6,614 nt of DNA from an uncultured Rubrobacteraceae bacterium. GTDB lineage: Bacteria; Actinomycetota; Rubrobacteria; Rubrobacterales; Rubrobacteraceae. A model generated the notes under the pieces. That model saw only the letters and a program-made list of their open reading frames with translations. It did not search any database and was not told the origin of the DNA. The stretch lies in NCBI GenBank assembly GCA_902806105.1, contig CADCVI010000167.1, positions 1 through 6,614 of the forward strand, read 5' to 3'. The stretch's first letter is position 1; every line of letters starts with the position of its first letter. The position numbers and the translations under genes are program-made. This document shows positions 1 to 5,906 of the stretch, in pieces.

Positions 1-180
1 CAGGGCATTTGGGACAACCCCATCGTCACCGAGGTCGTGCCGTTCGAGAGGTTCTACGTGGCCGAGGACTACCACCAGAACTACTTCGCCAGCAACGGCT
101 ACCAGCCCTACTGCCAGGTGATCATCGCCCCGAAGGTCGCGAAGTTCCGCAGGGAGCACCTCGAGAGGCTCAGGGCTTAG
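1..180 (+). CDS. msrA: Peptide-methionine (S)-S-oxide reductase MsrA, C-terminal part
   Basis: This is the last 59 codons of a gene that begins before the window; frame 1 is open from base 1 to TAG at 178-180. MsrA reduces methionine-S-sulfoxide in proteins and free methionine, normally in the cytosol and at the expense of thioredoxin. The visible part holds the conserved AEDYHQ segment (residues 21-26 of the fragment) and the [16 protein letters not shown] tail typical of one MsrA subgroup, in which the Cys of PYCQ is a candidate resolving cysteine. The catalytic GCFWC motif lies upstream, outside the window. The stop is followed at once by a heptamer repeat, and the next gene starts 58 bp downstream on the same strand, so the two could be cotranscribed. 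The family call is firm from the tail motifs; the oxidative-repair role is family knowledge. Confidence 0.9.
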   Translation, partial: QGIWDNPIVTEVVPFERFYVAEDYHQNYFASNGYQPYCQVIIAPKVAKFRREHLERLRA

Positions 181-208
181 AGGTTTTAGGCTTCAGGTAT
201 CCGGTTCT
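181..208 (+). repeat. Heptamer repeat array, AGGYTYY type, after msrA
   Basis: Four consecutive 7-base units start directly after the msrA stop: AGGTTTT, AGGCTTC, AGGTATC and CGGTTCT. The period is exactly 7 with degenerate units. The same family recurs after other genes in this window. It resembles the short tandemly repeated repetitive (STRR) heptamers known from some other bacteria; function is unknown. Confidence 0.75.
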
Positions 209-238
209 GAGGGATTGGGCAGGCGAGGCGCGGCGGGG

Positions 239-2158
239 GTGAAGCGGCTCCTCCTCGCCTTCTTCGTACTGGCCGCCTGCTCGTGCGGCGCCCAGCCCGC
301 GCCACCGCAAGGGGATTCGGGCTCAGAAGTAGGCCGCGAGCCCACAGCCGAGCGGACGGTCGCGGAGAGGTCTTCGGCAGAAGATGCCGCCGTGGAGGAG
401 TCCACCGCGGAGGACGCGCCGGACCGGCCTTCCGGCGGTCAAGGTTCGGAGGGTGCGCTGCCGGCCGATGGGGAGCCGGAGTTGCGCGACGGGCCGGCGA
501 CGACGAGCACGGCCTCCCGGGCGGCGGTCGGGACTAACGGGATGGTGAGCGCCGCCCACCCGCTGGCGACGCGGGCGGGGGTGGAGGTTCTCGAGGACGG
601 CGGCAACGCGTTCGACGCGGCCGTCGCCGTAGGCGCGGCCCTCAACGTCGTCGAGCCGATGATGAGCGGGGTCGGGGGGTACGGCGCCACGGTCGTCTAC
701 GACGCCGAGAGGGGGGAGACCCGCTTCCTGGAGACCGGCAGCAGGACGCCCGAGACGCTCGACCCTTCGGTCTTCAGGCCGCCGACGCCTGGCTACGAGG
801 AGAACCGCTGCGGCGGCCCGGTCGTCTCGACGCCGGGCAACCTCAACGCGTGGCGGCTCATGTGGGAGGAGTACGGCGAGGAGGAGTGGTCCCGGCTCTT
901 CGAGCCAGCCGTAGGTTACGCCGAGGATGGGTTCGTCATCGGGGAGGAGACGGCCGGTTGGATCGGCTCGGAGTACCCCGCCTTTCCGGCGCACGCGCAG
1001 GAGATCTACGGCAGGGAAGGCGCCCCGCTGCGCGCCGGCGACCGCCTCGTCCAGGACGACCTGGCCGGCTCCCTGCGCCTCATAGCGGATAGAGGCGCCG
1101 GCGCGATCTACGGCGGCGAGCTCGGGCGGGCCATGGTCGCCGAGGCCAGGGAGAACGGCAGCTTCCTTACCGAGGAGGACCTGCGGGAGAACCGCGCCCG
1201 CTGGCGGCCCACCGCTAGTTCGGAGTACGGGGACAAAAGGATCGTCACGGCAGGGCCGCCATCGACCGCCTGGGGCGCCCTCGTCCGGCTCGGCACGATG
1301 GGAGAGCTGGATCCCGCCTCCCTCGGCCAGAACACCTCCCCCTACATCCACGCGCTCACGGAGATCTCCAAGGACGCCTTCTCCCAGACGAGCCAGTACG
1401 CTGCGGATCCACCGCTGGACAGGCTCCTCTCCGAGCCCTACTACGCCGAGCAGGCCACCACCGTTGACTTCTCTGCCGCCGGGCCGATCGAGTCGCCCAT
1501 AACCTCCGACTCCGCCAAGAGCTGCTCTCCCACTGGCTACGTACCCACGACGGACGCCTCCGCCTCGGCCTCTGCGAGTGCCCAGGCGAGCGTCGGGCAC
1601 ACGACGCACTTCGTCGTCGCAGACCGGGAGGGCAACGTCGTCTCCTCCACGCAGACCCTTGGCAACGTCTTCGGGAGCAAGCTCATGCCCGAGGGGACCG
1701 GGCTCTGGCTGAACGACCAGCTCGCCTGGAGCCGCTTCGAGCCCCAGGGGACCGTCTTCGACGTCTACGCCGGCCGCCAGACCCTGTACGCGCTCTGCCC
1801 GACGATCGTGCTGCGCGACGGCAGGCCCATCGTCGCCCTCGGGACGCCCGGCGGGCGGACCATCCCCCAGACCACGACGCAGATGATCACGAACATAGAG
1901 GCCTTCGACATGGACATCCAGCAGGCCATAAGCGTCCCCCGCTTCAGCTTCGTCATCCCCGACCTCCTCGGCGTCGAACCGCAGATACCGGCGAACGTCC
2001 AGTCCGAGCTCGAGGCCCTCGGCCACAATGTCTACGTGGACGAGTTCGGCTTCGGTAACGCCCACGGCCTCGCCATCGAGTACGGCGGGGAGGGGAACCT
2101 CGATCGCTTCACTGGCGGCGCGGACCCCAGGGGCGAGGGCGCCGCGACGGGCCTGTAA
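239..2158 (+). CDS. ggt: Gamma-glutamyltransferase, predicted lipoprotein precursor
   Basis: This is a gamma-glutamyltranspeptidase (Ntn-hydrolase, 639 aa) that cleaves or transfers gamma-glutamyl groups from glutathione and related peptides outside the cytoplasm. I chose GTG at 239 because it gives a classic signal peptide, MKRLLLAFFVLAAC, with lipobox LAAC and lipidated Cys14; TTG at 215 would add 8 residues. An Ala/Glu/Ser/Asp-rich linker of about 80 residues precedes the catalytic domain, which opens at GMVSAAHPLAT (residue 101). The self-cleavage nucleophile is the first Thr of HTTHFVVAD, Thr455, giving a small subunit of about 185 residues, the usual size. The oxyanion/substrate loop GTPGGR lies at 535-540 and the usual DPRGEGAATG end is present. 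The canonical RExAP arginine motif is replaced by GSRTP (167-171), so substrate preference may differ from the E. coli enzyme. An Ala-Ser tract (440-451) sits just before the cleavage site. Confidence 0.93.
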   Translation: MKRLLLAFFVLAACSCGAQPAPPQGDSGSEVGREPTAERTVAERSSAEDAAVEESTAEDAPDRPSGGQGSEGALPADGEPELRDGPATTSTASRAAVGTNGMVSAAHPLATRAGVEVLEDGGNAFDAAVAVGAALNVVEPMMSGVGGYGATVVYDAERGETRFLETGSRTPETLDPSVFRPPTPGYEENRCGGPVVSTPGNLNAWRLMWEEYGEEEWSRLFEPAVGYAEDGFVIGEETAGWIGSEYPAFPAHAQEIYGREGAPLRAGDRLVQDDLAGSLRLIADRGAGAIYGGELGRAMVAEARENGSFLTEEDLRENRARWRPTASSEYGDKRIVTAGPPSTAWGALVRLGTMGELDPASLGQNTSPYIHALTEISKDAFSQTSQYAADPPLDRLLSEPYYAEQATTVDFSAAGPIESPITSDSAKSCSPTGYVPTTDASASASASAQASVGHTTHFVVADREGNVVSSTQTLGNVFGSKLMPEGTGLWLNDQLAWSRFEPQGTVFDVYAGRQTLYALCPTIVLRDGRPIVALGTPGGRTIPQTTTQMITNIEAFDMDIQQAISVPRFSFVIPDLLGVEPQIPANVQSELEALGHNVYVDEFGFGNAHGLAIEYGGEGNLDRFTGGADPRGEGAATGL

Positions 2159-2163
2159 AGCCG

Positions 2164-2195
2164 TCAGCTATCAGCCGTGAGCTCTCAGCTTTCAG
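2164..2195 (+). repeat. Heptamer repeat array, TCAGCNN type, after ggt
   Basis: Starting 5 bp after the ggt stop are units TCAGCTA, TCAGCCG, TGAGCTC and TCAGCTT, then a partial TCAG, with an exact 7-base period. This is the second sequence type of the heptamer family in the window. The rest of this convergent gap (2196-2348) shows no gene and no convincing intrinsic terminator that I can see. Confidence 0.75.
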
Positions 2196-2348
2196 TAGAA
2201 CCGAAGGGCCGAAAACCGGAAGTGGCGTCGAAGGCCGGAGCGTGCCGATACTCCGTGGCGCGGTCTGCTGAGGCTCGGCGCCCCCGCAGTTCGTTTCGGA
2301 GAACCCCACCGCCGGGCATCAGAAAGTACAAGAAGCCGACGGGCGGCC

Positions 2349-2726
2349 CTAGTTCCTGTCCAGCCCTCCGAGGCCGAACAGGTCCGTCTCGTCCCCGCCC
2401 GTCTGGAGCGCGTCTATGAGCTCTTCCAGGCGTCCCATCTCCACCCTCATGCCGCCCTCCCCGGCCGGCGGCGGGTCGAGGGCGACGTACTCCGCCTTGC
2501 CGCGGCATGCTTCCAGCACGACGAGGAGGCCGGCGCCGGAGACCTCGACGGGCTTCCAGTCGGGGCCGAAGTCCGTGGAGTCGAGGAAGGCCTGGGCCTT
2601 TGCGGGGGAGTCGAAGAGCGGCAACGAGGGGCGGTCGTCGACGGAGATGAGGAGCGGCTCCATGCCGGGCGCGGCCTCCTCGTAGAGGAGCACGTAGGGC
2701 GGCTGCGGGGCTTCCCTGGCCGGCAT
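2349..2726 (-). CDS. Uncharacterised 125-residue protein downstream of cupin
   Basis: I do not recognise this family. The product is 125 aa and soluble, with no signal peptide or membrane segment. It reads as alternating beta and alpha segments: PYVLLYEE near the start, a PLLISVDDRPSLPLFDSPAKAQAFL segment (residues 24-48) pairing a strand with an amphipathic helix, a GLLVVLEAC strand (about 66-74), YVALDPPP (80-87) and a final helix MGRLEELIDAL. The strand plus 'FDSPAKAQAFL' layout resembles small SseB-like or sensor-like folds, but this is only an impression. ATG at 2726 lies 4 bp after the cupin stop, with only a weak Shine-Dalgarno, which suggests translational coupling in a cupin-first operon. 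Codon and third-position GC use match the neighbours, so I consider it a real gene. Confidence 0.72.
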   Translation of the reverse strand: MPAREAPQPPYVLLYEEAAPGMEPLLISVDDRPSLPLFDSPAKAQAFLDSTDFGPDWKPVEVSGAGLLVVLEACRGKAEYVALDPPPAGEGGMRVEMGRLEELIDALQTGGDETDLFGLGGLDRN

Positions 2727-2730
2727 CGTT

Positions 2731-3051
2731 CTAGGAGGGCCTCGGGGCCATCGTCACGAGCAGGACGAGCTCGTCGGGCGAGTCGTTGCGGACGCCGTGG
2801 GGGACGCCGGCGCGGGCGATGACGGCGTTGCCCTCGGCGAGGTCAGCCTCCTCCGCGCCCACGGTGAAGCGGCCCGCGCCCCTGACGACGAAGTAGACTT
2901 TGTCCGAATCCTCGTGAGAGTGCACCTTCTGGGACTGGCCGGGAAGCAGGCAGTAGGCGTCGTAGAAGAGGTTAGGCGAGTCGAAGAGGGGGTTCTTCTT
3001 CATCTTCTCCTCCGAAAAGGAGATGCTCTCCTCCAGGCGTCTGCTCTCCAA
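2731..3051 (-). CDS. Small single-domain cupin protein
   Basis: A cupin_2-type beta-barrel protein of about 106 aa. Motif 1 is seen as PGQSQKVHSHEDSDKVYFVVRG: two histidines in HSH, with Lys where many cupins have the Glu ligand (DKVY is common in this subgroup). Motif 2 is AVIARAGVPHGVRN, supplying a third His and the Asn. It probably binds one divalent metal; the substrate cannot be read. The start is uncertain. ATG at 3003 has an excellent GGAGG 5 nt upstream and gives 90 aa, but the preceding residues ISFSEEKMKKNPLF look like the usual first strands of such cupins. I therefore chose TTG at 3051, which follows a purine-rich GAGGGAGAGAGGG tract. GTG at 3084 overlaps a likely -10 box and is less likely. 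It is the first gene of a unit with the 125-aa protein and diverges from the deaminase. Confidence 0.82.
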   Translation of the reverse strand: MESRRLEESISFSEEKMKKNPLFDSPNLFYDAYCLLPGQSQKVHSHEDSDKVYFVVRGAGRFTVGAEEADLAEGNAVIARAGVPHGVRNDSPDELVLLVTMAPRPS

Positions 3052-3082
3052 GCCCTCTCTCCCTCTCTCGCCGAACTCCCTC

Positions 3083-3088
3083 ACTGTA
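3083..3088 (-). promoter_or_regulatory. Putative -10 box for the cupin operon
   Basis: On the minus strand this reads TACAGT preceded by TGC (TGN, extended -10 form). Transcription would begin about 7 nt further left, upstream of the TTG start at 3051 and past the GTG at 3084. No good -35 is visible. It lies within the span where the -35 of the opposing deaminase promoter would be. Confidence 0.35.
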
Positions 3089-3108
3089 GCATCCCGGCGG
3101 ACGCTTGC

Positions 3109-3114
3109 TATCAT
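3109..3114 (+). promoter_or_regulatory. Putative -10 box for the deaminase gene
   Basis: TATCAT lies 9 bp before the deaminase ATG at 3124, so the expected transcript start (about 3121-3124) is at or next to the start codon. No Shine-Dalgarno precedes that ATG, which fits a leaderless mRNA. The -35 position (about 3086-3091) is a poor match to consensus. Confidence 0.4.
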
Positions 3115-3123
3115 GCGCGGACG

Positions 3124-3729
3124 ATGGAGAGGAAGAACAACGCGCCCCCCGAGGTAACGCTCCGCCTCCCAGATTGGGTGGGGGATGTGTCTGGCGGGGA
3201 CCGCGTCTTGCGGACCGTCGAGGACCGGATGCGCTTCGTGGTGGAGCTCTCGCGGCTGAACGTGCGCAACGGGACCGGCGGGCCGTTCGGGGCCGCGGTC
3301 TTCGAGCGGGAGACCGGGCGCCTGCTCGCGCCCGGCGTGAACCTCGTCGTGGGGTCGGGCTGCTCCGTCTTCCACGCCGAGATGGTCGCGATCATGGTCG
3401 CGCAAAAGGTCGTCGGCACCTTCGACCTCGGCGCCAGAGACCTCCCGCCCTACGAGCTCGTCGCCAGCACGGAGCCGTGCGCGATGTGCCTGGGTGCGAC
3501 CCCCTGGTCCGGCGTCAGGCACCTCGTCTGCGCCGCCCGCGACGAGGACGCCCGCGCCGTCGGCTTCGACGAGGGCGTAAAGCCCACCCGGTGGGTCGGC
3601 GCCCTCGAAGAGCGCGGCATAACCGTGGGGCGGGACGTCCTGCGCGAAGAGGCCGCCGGGGTCCTGCGGGAGTACGCCGAACGTGGCGGCGAGATCTACA
3701 ACTCCCGCCAGGGCGAGGGCCGCGGTTGA
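3124..3729 (+). CDS. Zinc-dependent nucleoside/nucleobase deaminase (CMP/dCMP deaminase fold)
   Basis: A 201-aa hydrolytic deaminase of the cytidine/deoxycytidylate deaminase superfamily. Zinc and catalytic motifs are intact: His84-Ala-Glu86 (HAE, with Glu86 as proton shuttle) and Pro118-Cys-Ala-Met-Cys122 (PCxxC). The GGPFGAAVF strand (about 56-64) comes earlier, as expected. The C-terminal part, FDEGVKPTRWVGALEERGI...GGEIYN, belongs to the guanine-deaminase-like side of the family rather than TadA, but the substrate (guanine, cytosine or a nucleoside) cannot be decided from sequence. I chose ATG at 3124 because it follows a -10-like TATCAT. The frame stays open to the left as far as 2797, but that stretch is antisense to the cupin motifs. 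No Shine-Dalgarno is visible, so translation may be leaderless. The TGA stop overlaps the TTG of the next gene, indicating coupling. Confidence 0.88.
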   Translation: MERKNNAPPEVTLRLPDWVGDVSGGDRVLRTVEDRMRFVVELSRLNVRNGTGGPFGAAVFERETGRLLAPGVNLVVGSGCSVFHAEMVAIMVAQKVVGTFDLGARDLPPYELVASTEPCAMCLGATPWSGVRHLVCAARDEDARAVGFDEGVKPTRWVGALEERGITVGRDVLREEAAGVLREYAERGGEIYNSRQGEGRG

Positions 3730-4016
3730 TCCTGGAGGTCGCCCTGCTCGACGTCCTACCCGGCAGGACGCGCGAGTTCGAGAAGGCCTTCGCCGAAGCC
3801 TCGGAGATCATATCTTCCGCGCCCGGCTACCTCTCCCACGAGCTATAGCGCTGCGTCGAGACGCCGGAGAGGTACATCCTGCTCGTGCGCCGGGAGATGC
3901 TCGAAGACCACACTGAGGGCTTCCGCGGTTCCCAAGCATACGGGGAATGGAAGCGCCTGCTCCACCACTTCTACGATCCATTTCCCACCGTTCAACACTT
4001 CGAGACGGTCGGGTAA
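3726..4016 (+). pseudogene. Antibiotic-biosynthesis-monooxygenase-like (ABM) protein, interrupted by TAG
   Basis: A 96-residue dimeric alpha/beta-barrel-type ABM protein would be encoded from TTG at 3726, which overlaps the deaminase TGA (TTGA), to TAA at 4014-4016. The first 40 codons read MILEVALLDVLPGRTREFEKAF and end ...PGYLSHEL. Then TAG appears at 3846-3848, and the same frame continues without a shift as RCVETPERYILLV, HTEGFRGSQAYGEWKRLL and HHFYDPFPTVQHFE, the standard second half of this family. Homologues as I recall them have HELQRC, so the stop is most simply a CAG-to-TAG change at a glutamine codon. The RR in LVRREML also sits where a Trp (EWE) is usual, which hints at further decay. 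A 40-aa truncated product could not form the fold. A sequencing error or read-through are the alternatives. Confidence 0.8.
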
Positions 4017-4046
4017 GAGGTTTTGAGGTTCTAGGTTTCGAGGTTG
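4017..4046. repeat. Heptamer repeat array shared by two convergent gene ends
   Basis: AGG units start at 4018, 4026, 4033 and 4041 (spacing 8, 7, 8), beginning next to the TAA of the ABM-like gene. The array runs across the 14-bp gap and into the last codons of the minus-strand phosphatase: its stop TAG (4031-4033) and C-terminal residues NLET are encoded by repeat units. Confidence 0.65.
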
Positions 4047-4609
4047 GGTACGGTCTCTCGTAGCTGGAACTCTTCCGCGGACAGGACGCAGAAGGAGGGG
4101 AGGCCGAGGCTGCGCCAGAGGGCGTAGGCATCGAGGTCGTTGTACCGTGCGACCAGCAGGGAGATCACGGTCCCATGAGCGACTATCGCGACCACCCGTT
4201 CCTCACGCTCGTCGAGCACGTTCCGCACGGCGCTCTCGAACCTGCTTTCCGCCTGCCGCGCCGTCTCGTTGCCCCACACGACCTCGTCTGGTCTCTCGAA
4301 GAAGCTCCTGGCCGCCCACCCAAATTCCTCGTCGCCCAGGAACGGCACGTCCGTCCGGTCGTGCTCGTGCAGCCCCGGATATACGGAGCATGCGACCCCC
4401 AGACGCCCCGCGGCGATCTCCGCCGTCTCCACGGCCTTCGGCTCCTCGCTAGAGACCACGACCCGAGGCCCGTACGTTGCGAGGCGTTCGCCCAGAAGAA
4501 CGCTCCCAGAGCGGCCCCTCTCTGAGAGATGCCAACGTTTCGGGGCCATGTCTGGTTCCAAGACCGGCTCCGAATGCTTTGCAAGGACAAGTGTCCGCTT
4601 CGGGCTCAG
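4031..4609 (-). CDS. Histidine phosphatase family protein, start region abnormal
   Basis: A cytoplasmic histidine phosphatase (phosphoglycerate-mutase-like). Conserved features are WHLSERGR near the N-terminus, VVSSEEPKAVETAE, PGLHEHDR, and the second catalytic His in VAHGTVISLLVAR. TTG at 4561 would give 176 aa starting MEPDMAPKRW, but the frame carries clear homology further upstream: TLVLAKHSEPVLEPDM contains the first catalytic His (codon 4574-4576) in the place of LVRHSEP. The usual phosphate-binding Arg is Lys (AAG). No ATG, GTG or TTG occurs in this frame upstream of that His; the only near-cognate start is CTG at 4609, inside a heptamer repeat. I therefore mark 4609 as the start, giving 192 aa with His12 and His145. 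Either it uses a rare CTG start or it has lost its 5' end. It lies just downstream of the M24 gene, probably in the same transcript. Substrate unknown. Confidence 0.75.
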   Translation of the reverse strand: MSPKRTLVLAKHSEPVLEPDMAPKRWHLSERGRSGSVLLGERLATYGPRVVVSSEEPKAVETAEIAAGRLGVACSVYPGLHEHDRTDVPFLGDEEFGWAARSFFERPDEVVWGNETARQAESRFESAVRNVLDEREERVVAIVAHGTVISLLVARYNDLDAYALWRSLGLPSFCVLSAEEFQLRETVPNLET

Positions 4610-4634
4610 ACCTGAAGCCTGAAGCCTAGAACCT
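4607..4634 (-). repeat. Heptamer repeat array between M24 peptidase and phosphatase
   Basis: On the minus strand the units are AGGTTCT, AGGCTTC, AGGCTTC and AGGTCTG with an exact 7-base period. The first begins inside the M24 stop codon TAG (4635-4633). The last contains the CTG that is the only possible start of the phosphatase frame. Confidence 0.8.
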
Positions 4635-5793
4635 ATACAACAAACTCCTTCGGGAAGCGGGTAAGGTTTCGGCAGCCGTCTTCGGTGACGACCACGAGGT
4701 CTTCGATGCGGACGCCGCCGACCTCGGGGTAGTAGAGGCCGGGTTCGACGGAGACTACGTCGCCGGGGATGAGCTCTTCGTCTACCGGGGCGATGCGGGG
4801 GGCCTCGTGGATCTCCAGCCCGACGCCGTGCCCCGTACCGTGGAAGAAGCCCTCGGTAAGCGGCCTGCCCGGCTCCTGGTCGTGGACGTTGGTCTTGTAA
4901 CCCGCTTCGTGCAGGACGTCGGCCACCTTTCGGTGCACGTCCCTGCCGTTGACGCCGGGCCCGATCATGGCGAGGGCCGCCTCCTGGCTCTCCAGTACGG
5001 CGTCGTACATCCTCCGGAGCTCCTCGCTCGGGTCGCCCTTCACGAACGTGCGGGTCATGTCCGCGTAGTACCGGCTCGACAGGTCTTTGGGGAAGATGTC
5101 TAAGATGATTGCTTCGCCCGTCCTCAGGGGACCGCTGCCCCGCTCGTGCGGGTCGGCGGCCTGGGATCCGCCGGCTGCTATGGTGCCGTCGCCGAGGCAG
5201 TTGCGACGCAGGAGCTCGACGTTTATCTCCGAGCGCAGGATCTCGCTCGTCAGGGCCTCCCCCCGCCAGAGGAGCGCGCCGTCCCCGTCGACCTCCGCCT
5301 CCCGCAGGATGCCCGCGGCGTGCTTGCAGGCCTCCTCGACGGCGCGCTGGGCCCTCTCGACGTGGGCGACCTCCTCGGAGGTCTTGGCGCGGCGGAGGCC
5401 CTCGAAGAGCTTCCTTTCGGGGTTCAGGGTGAGGCCGCTGTCGCGCAGGGCGTCGGCGTAGGCTACGGCTAGCGTCGGCGGGACGGAGAGGGGGGCGTCC
5501 GCCGCGCCGAGTTTTTCGAGTAGGTTCCGGATCGCCCGGGCGTAGCCCTTCGCGCCGCTCTTCAGCTCGCGGGAGAGCTTCGAGATCTCCAGCTCATCGT
5601 AGGAGAGCAGCTCGTCCGTGGGGGCGGCCTTCTGGGCCCGGCCGTACTCCAGGGAGGAGACCGCAAGGAAGGTTTTACCGGACACGCGGAGGCAGATCAC
5701 GTCGTCCGGCGCCAGAAAGCCGGAGAGGTGGTAGGCGTAGGCGTCGTGCTCCGGCGCCCCGATCACGAGCAGGTTCCGACCATCGTCCGTCAT
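4633..5793 (-). CDS. M24 family metallopeptidase (Xaa-Pro aminopeptidase-like)
   Basis: A 386-aa pita-bread aminopeptidase that likely removes N-terminal residues next to proline from peptides in the cytoplasm. An N-terminal creatinase-like domain spans roughly residues 5-130, then the catalytic domain. All five dinuclear-metal ligands are present: Asp232 (IILDIFPKD), Asp245 (YYADMTRTF), His322 (HGTGHGVGLEIHE), Glu350 (SVEPGLYYP) and Glu364 (VRIEDLVVV). The conserved His of DPHERG is His216. The first Asp lies in LDIFPKD rather than the usual LDxG, with a spacing that still reaches ADMTRT. ATG at 5793 has a good GGAGG 7 nt upstream, so the start is secure. Length is normal for the two-domain prolidase/PepQ type. 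Its stop TAG opens a heptamer repeat array, and the phosphatase follows. Dipeptidase (prolidase) activity instead of aminopeptidase cannot be excluded. Confidence 0.92.
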   Translation of the reverse strand: MTDDGRNLLVIGAPEHDAYAYHLSGFLAPDDVICLRVSGKTFLAVSSLEYGRAQKAAPTDELLSYDELEISKLSRELKSGAKGYARAIRNLLEKLGAADAPLSVPPTLAVAYADALRDSGLTLNPERKLFEGLRRAKTSEEVAHVERAQRAVEEACKHAAGILREAEVDGDGALLWRGEALTSEILRSEINVELLRRNCLGDGTIAAGGSQAADPHERGSGPLRTGEAIILDIFPKDLSSRYYADMTRTFVKGDPSEELRRMYDAVLESQEAALAMIGPGVNGRDVHRKVADVLHEAGYKTNVHDQEPGRPLTEGFFHGTGHGVGLEIHEAPRIAPVDEELIPGDVVSVEPGLYYPEVGGVRIEDLVVVTEDGCRNLTRFPKEFVV

Positions 5794-5800
5794 ACGCTTC

Positions 5801-5805
5801 CCTCC
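5801..5805 (-). promoter_or_regulatory. Shine-Dalgarno site of the M24 peptidase gene
   Basis: On the minus strand this reads GGAGG, 7 nt before the ATG at 5793. It fixes the start, and there is no competing upstream start with similar support. Confidence 0.7.
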
Positions 5806-5832
5806 GAAAAGGCGATCTCCATAAGGCCAACC

Positions 5833-5838
5833 ATTCTA
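5833..5838 (-). promoter_or_regulatory. Putative -10 box for the M24 peptidase gene
   Basis: On the minus strand it reads TAGAAT, one mismatch from TATAAT, about 40 bp before the ATG. This leaves a leader of roughly 30 nt carrying the Shine-Dalgarno. I see no convincing -35. Confidence 0.4.
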
Positions 5839-5873
5839 CTACCGCCCGGCAGAGACGCGTCCGACCGCTCGTA

Positions 5874-5879
5874 TATAAT
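5874..5879 (+). promoter_or_regulatory. Consensus -10 box for the NifU-like gene
   Basis: A perfect TATAAT, unusual in this GC-rich sequence, stands 28 bp before the ATG at 5907. The expected transcript start is about 5886, giving a leader of about 20 nt with a Shine-Dalgarno. The -35 position is weak. A 7-bp direct repeat, CGACCGC, flanks the box at 5862-5868 and 5880-5886 and could be a regulator site. Confidence 0.55.
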
Positions 5880-5906
5880 CGACCGCGGATGCAGGAGAGA
5901 GGCGAC

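Noticed and set aside
181..208. CRISPR-like or other regular repeat array
   Set aside because: The units are only 7 bp, degenerate and without spacers, so this is not CRISPR.
323..2065. A 580-codon open frame on the minus strand across ggt
   Set aside because: It is antisense to a gene with clear gamma-glutamyltransferase motifs. Long antisense frames are expected in GC-rich coding DNA, and its translation is a low-complexity Gly/Arg/Val string with no motif.
2255..2264. GTGGCGCGGT shared between the gaps at 2255-2264 and 6182-6191
   Set aside because: The flanks do not align, and a 10-bp match is expected by chance in GC-rich DNA of this length.
2797..3123. N-terminal extension of the deaminase frame
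   Set aside because: The stretch is antisense to the cupin metal-binding motifs, has no deaminase homology, and a -10 box lies just before ATG 3124.
3846..3848. TAG as a recoded amino acid (pyrrolysine)
   Set aside because: The expected residue is Gln, there is no Pyl machinery or context here, and the family does not use pyrrolysine. Nonsense mutation is simpler.
5087..5472. Plus-strand open frames inside the M24 gene
   Set aside because: They are antisense to the conserved M24 catalytic and N-terminal domains, with Arg/Pro/Ser-rich translations and no ribosome site.
5889..5906. ATG at 5889 as the NifU-like start
   Set aside because: It would sit almost at the predicted transcript start, without a ribosome site, while ATG 5907 has one. 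The six extra residues MQERGD are not part of the domain.
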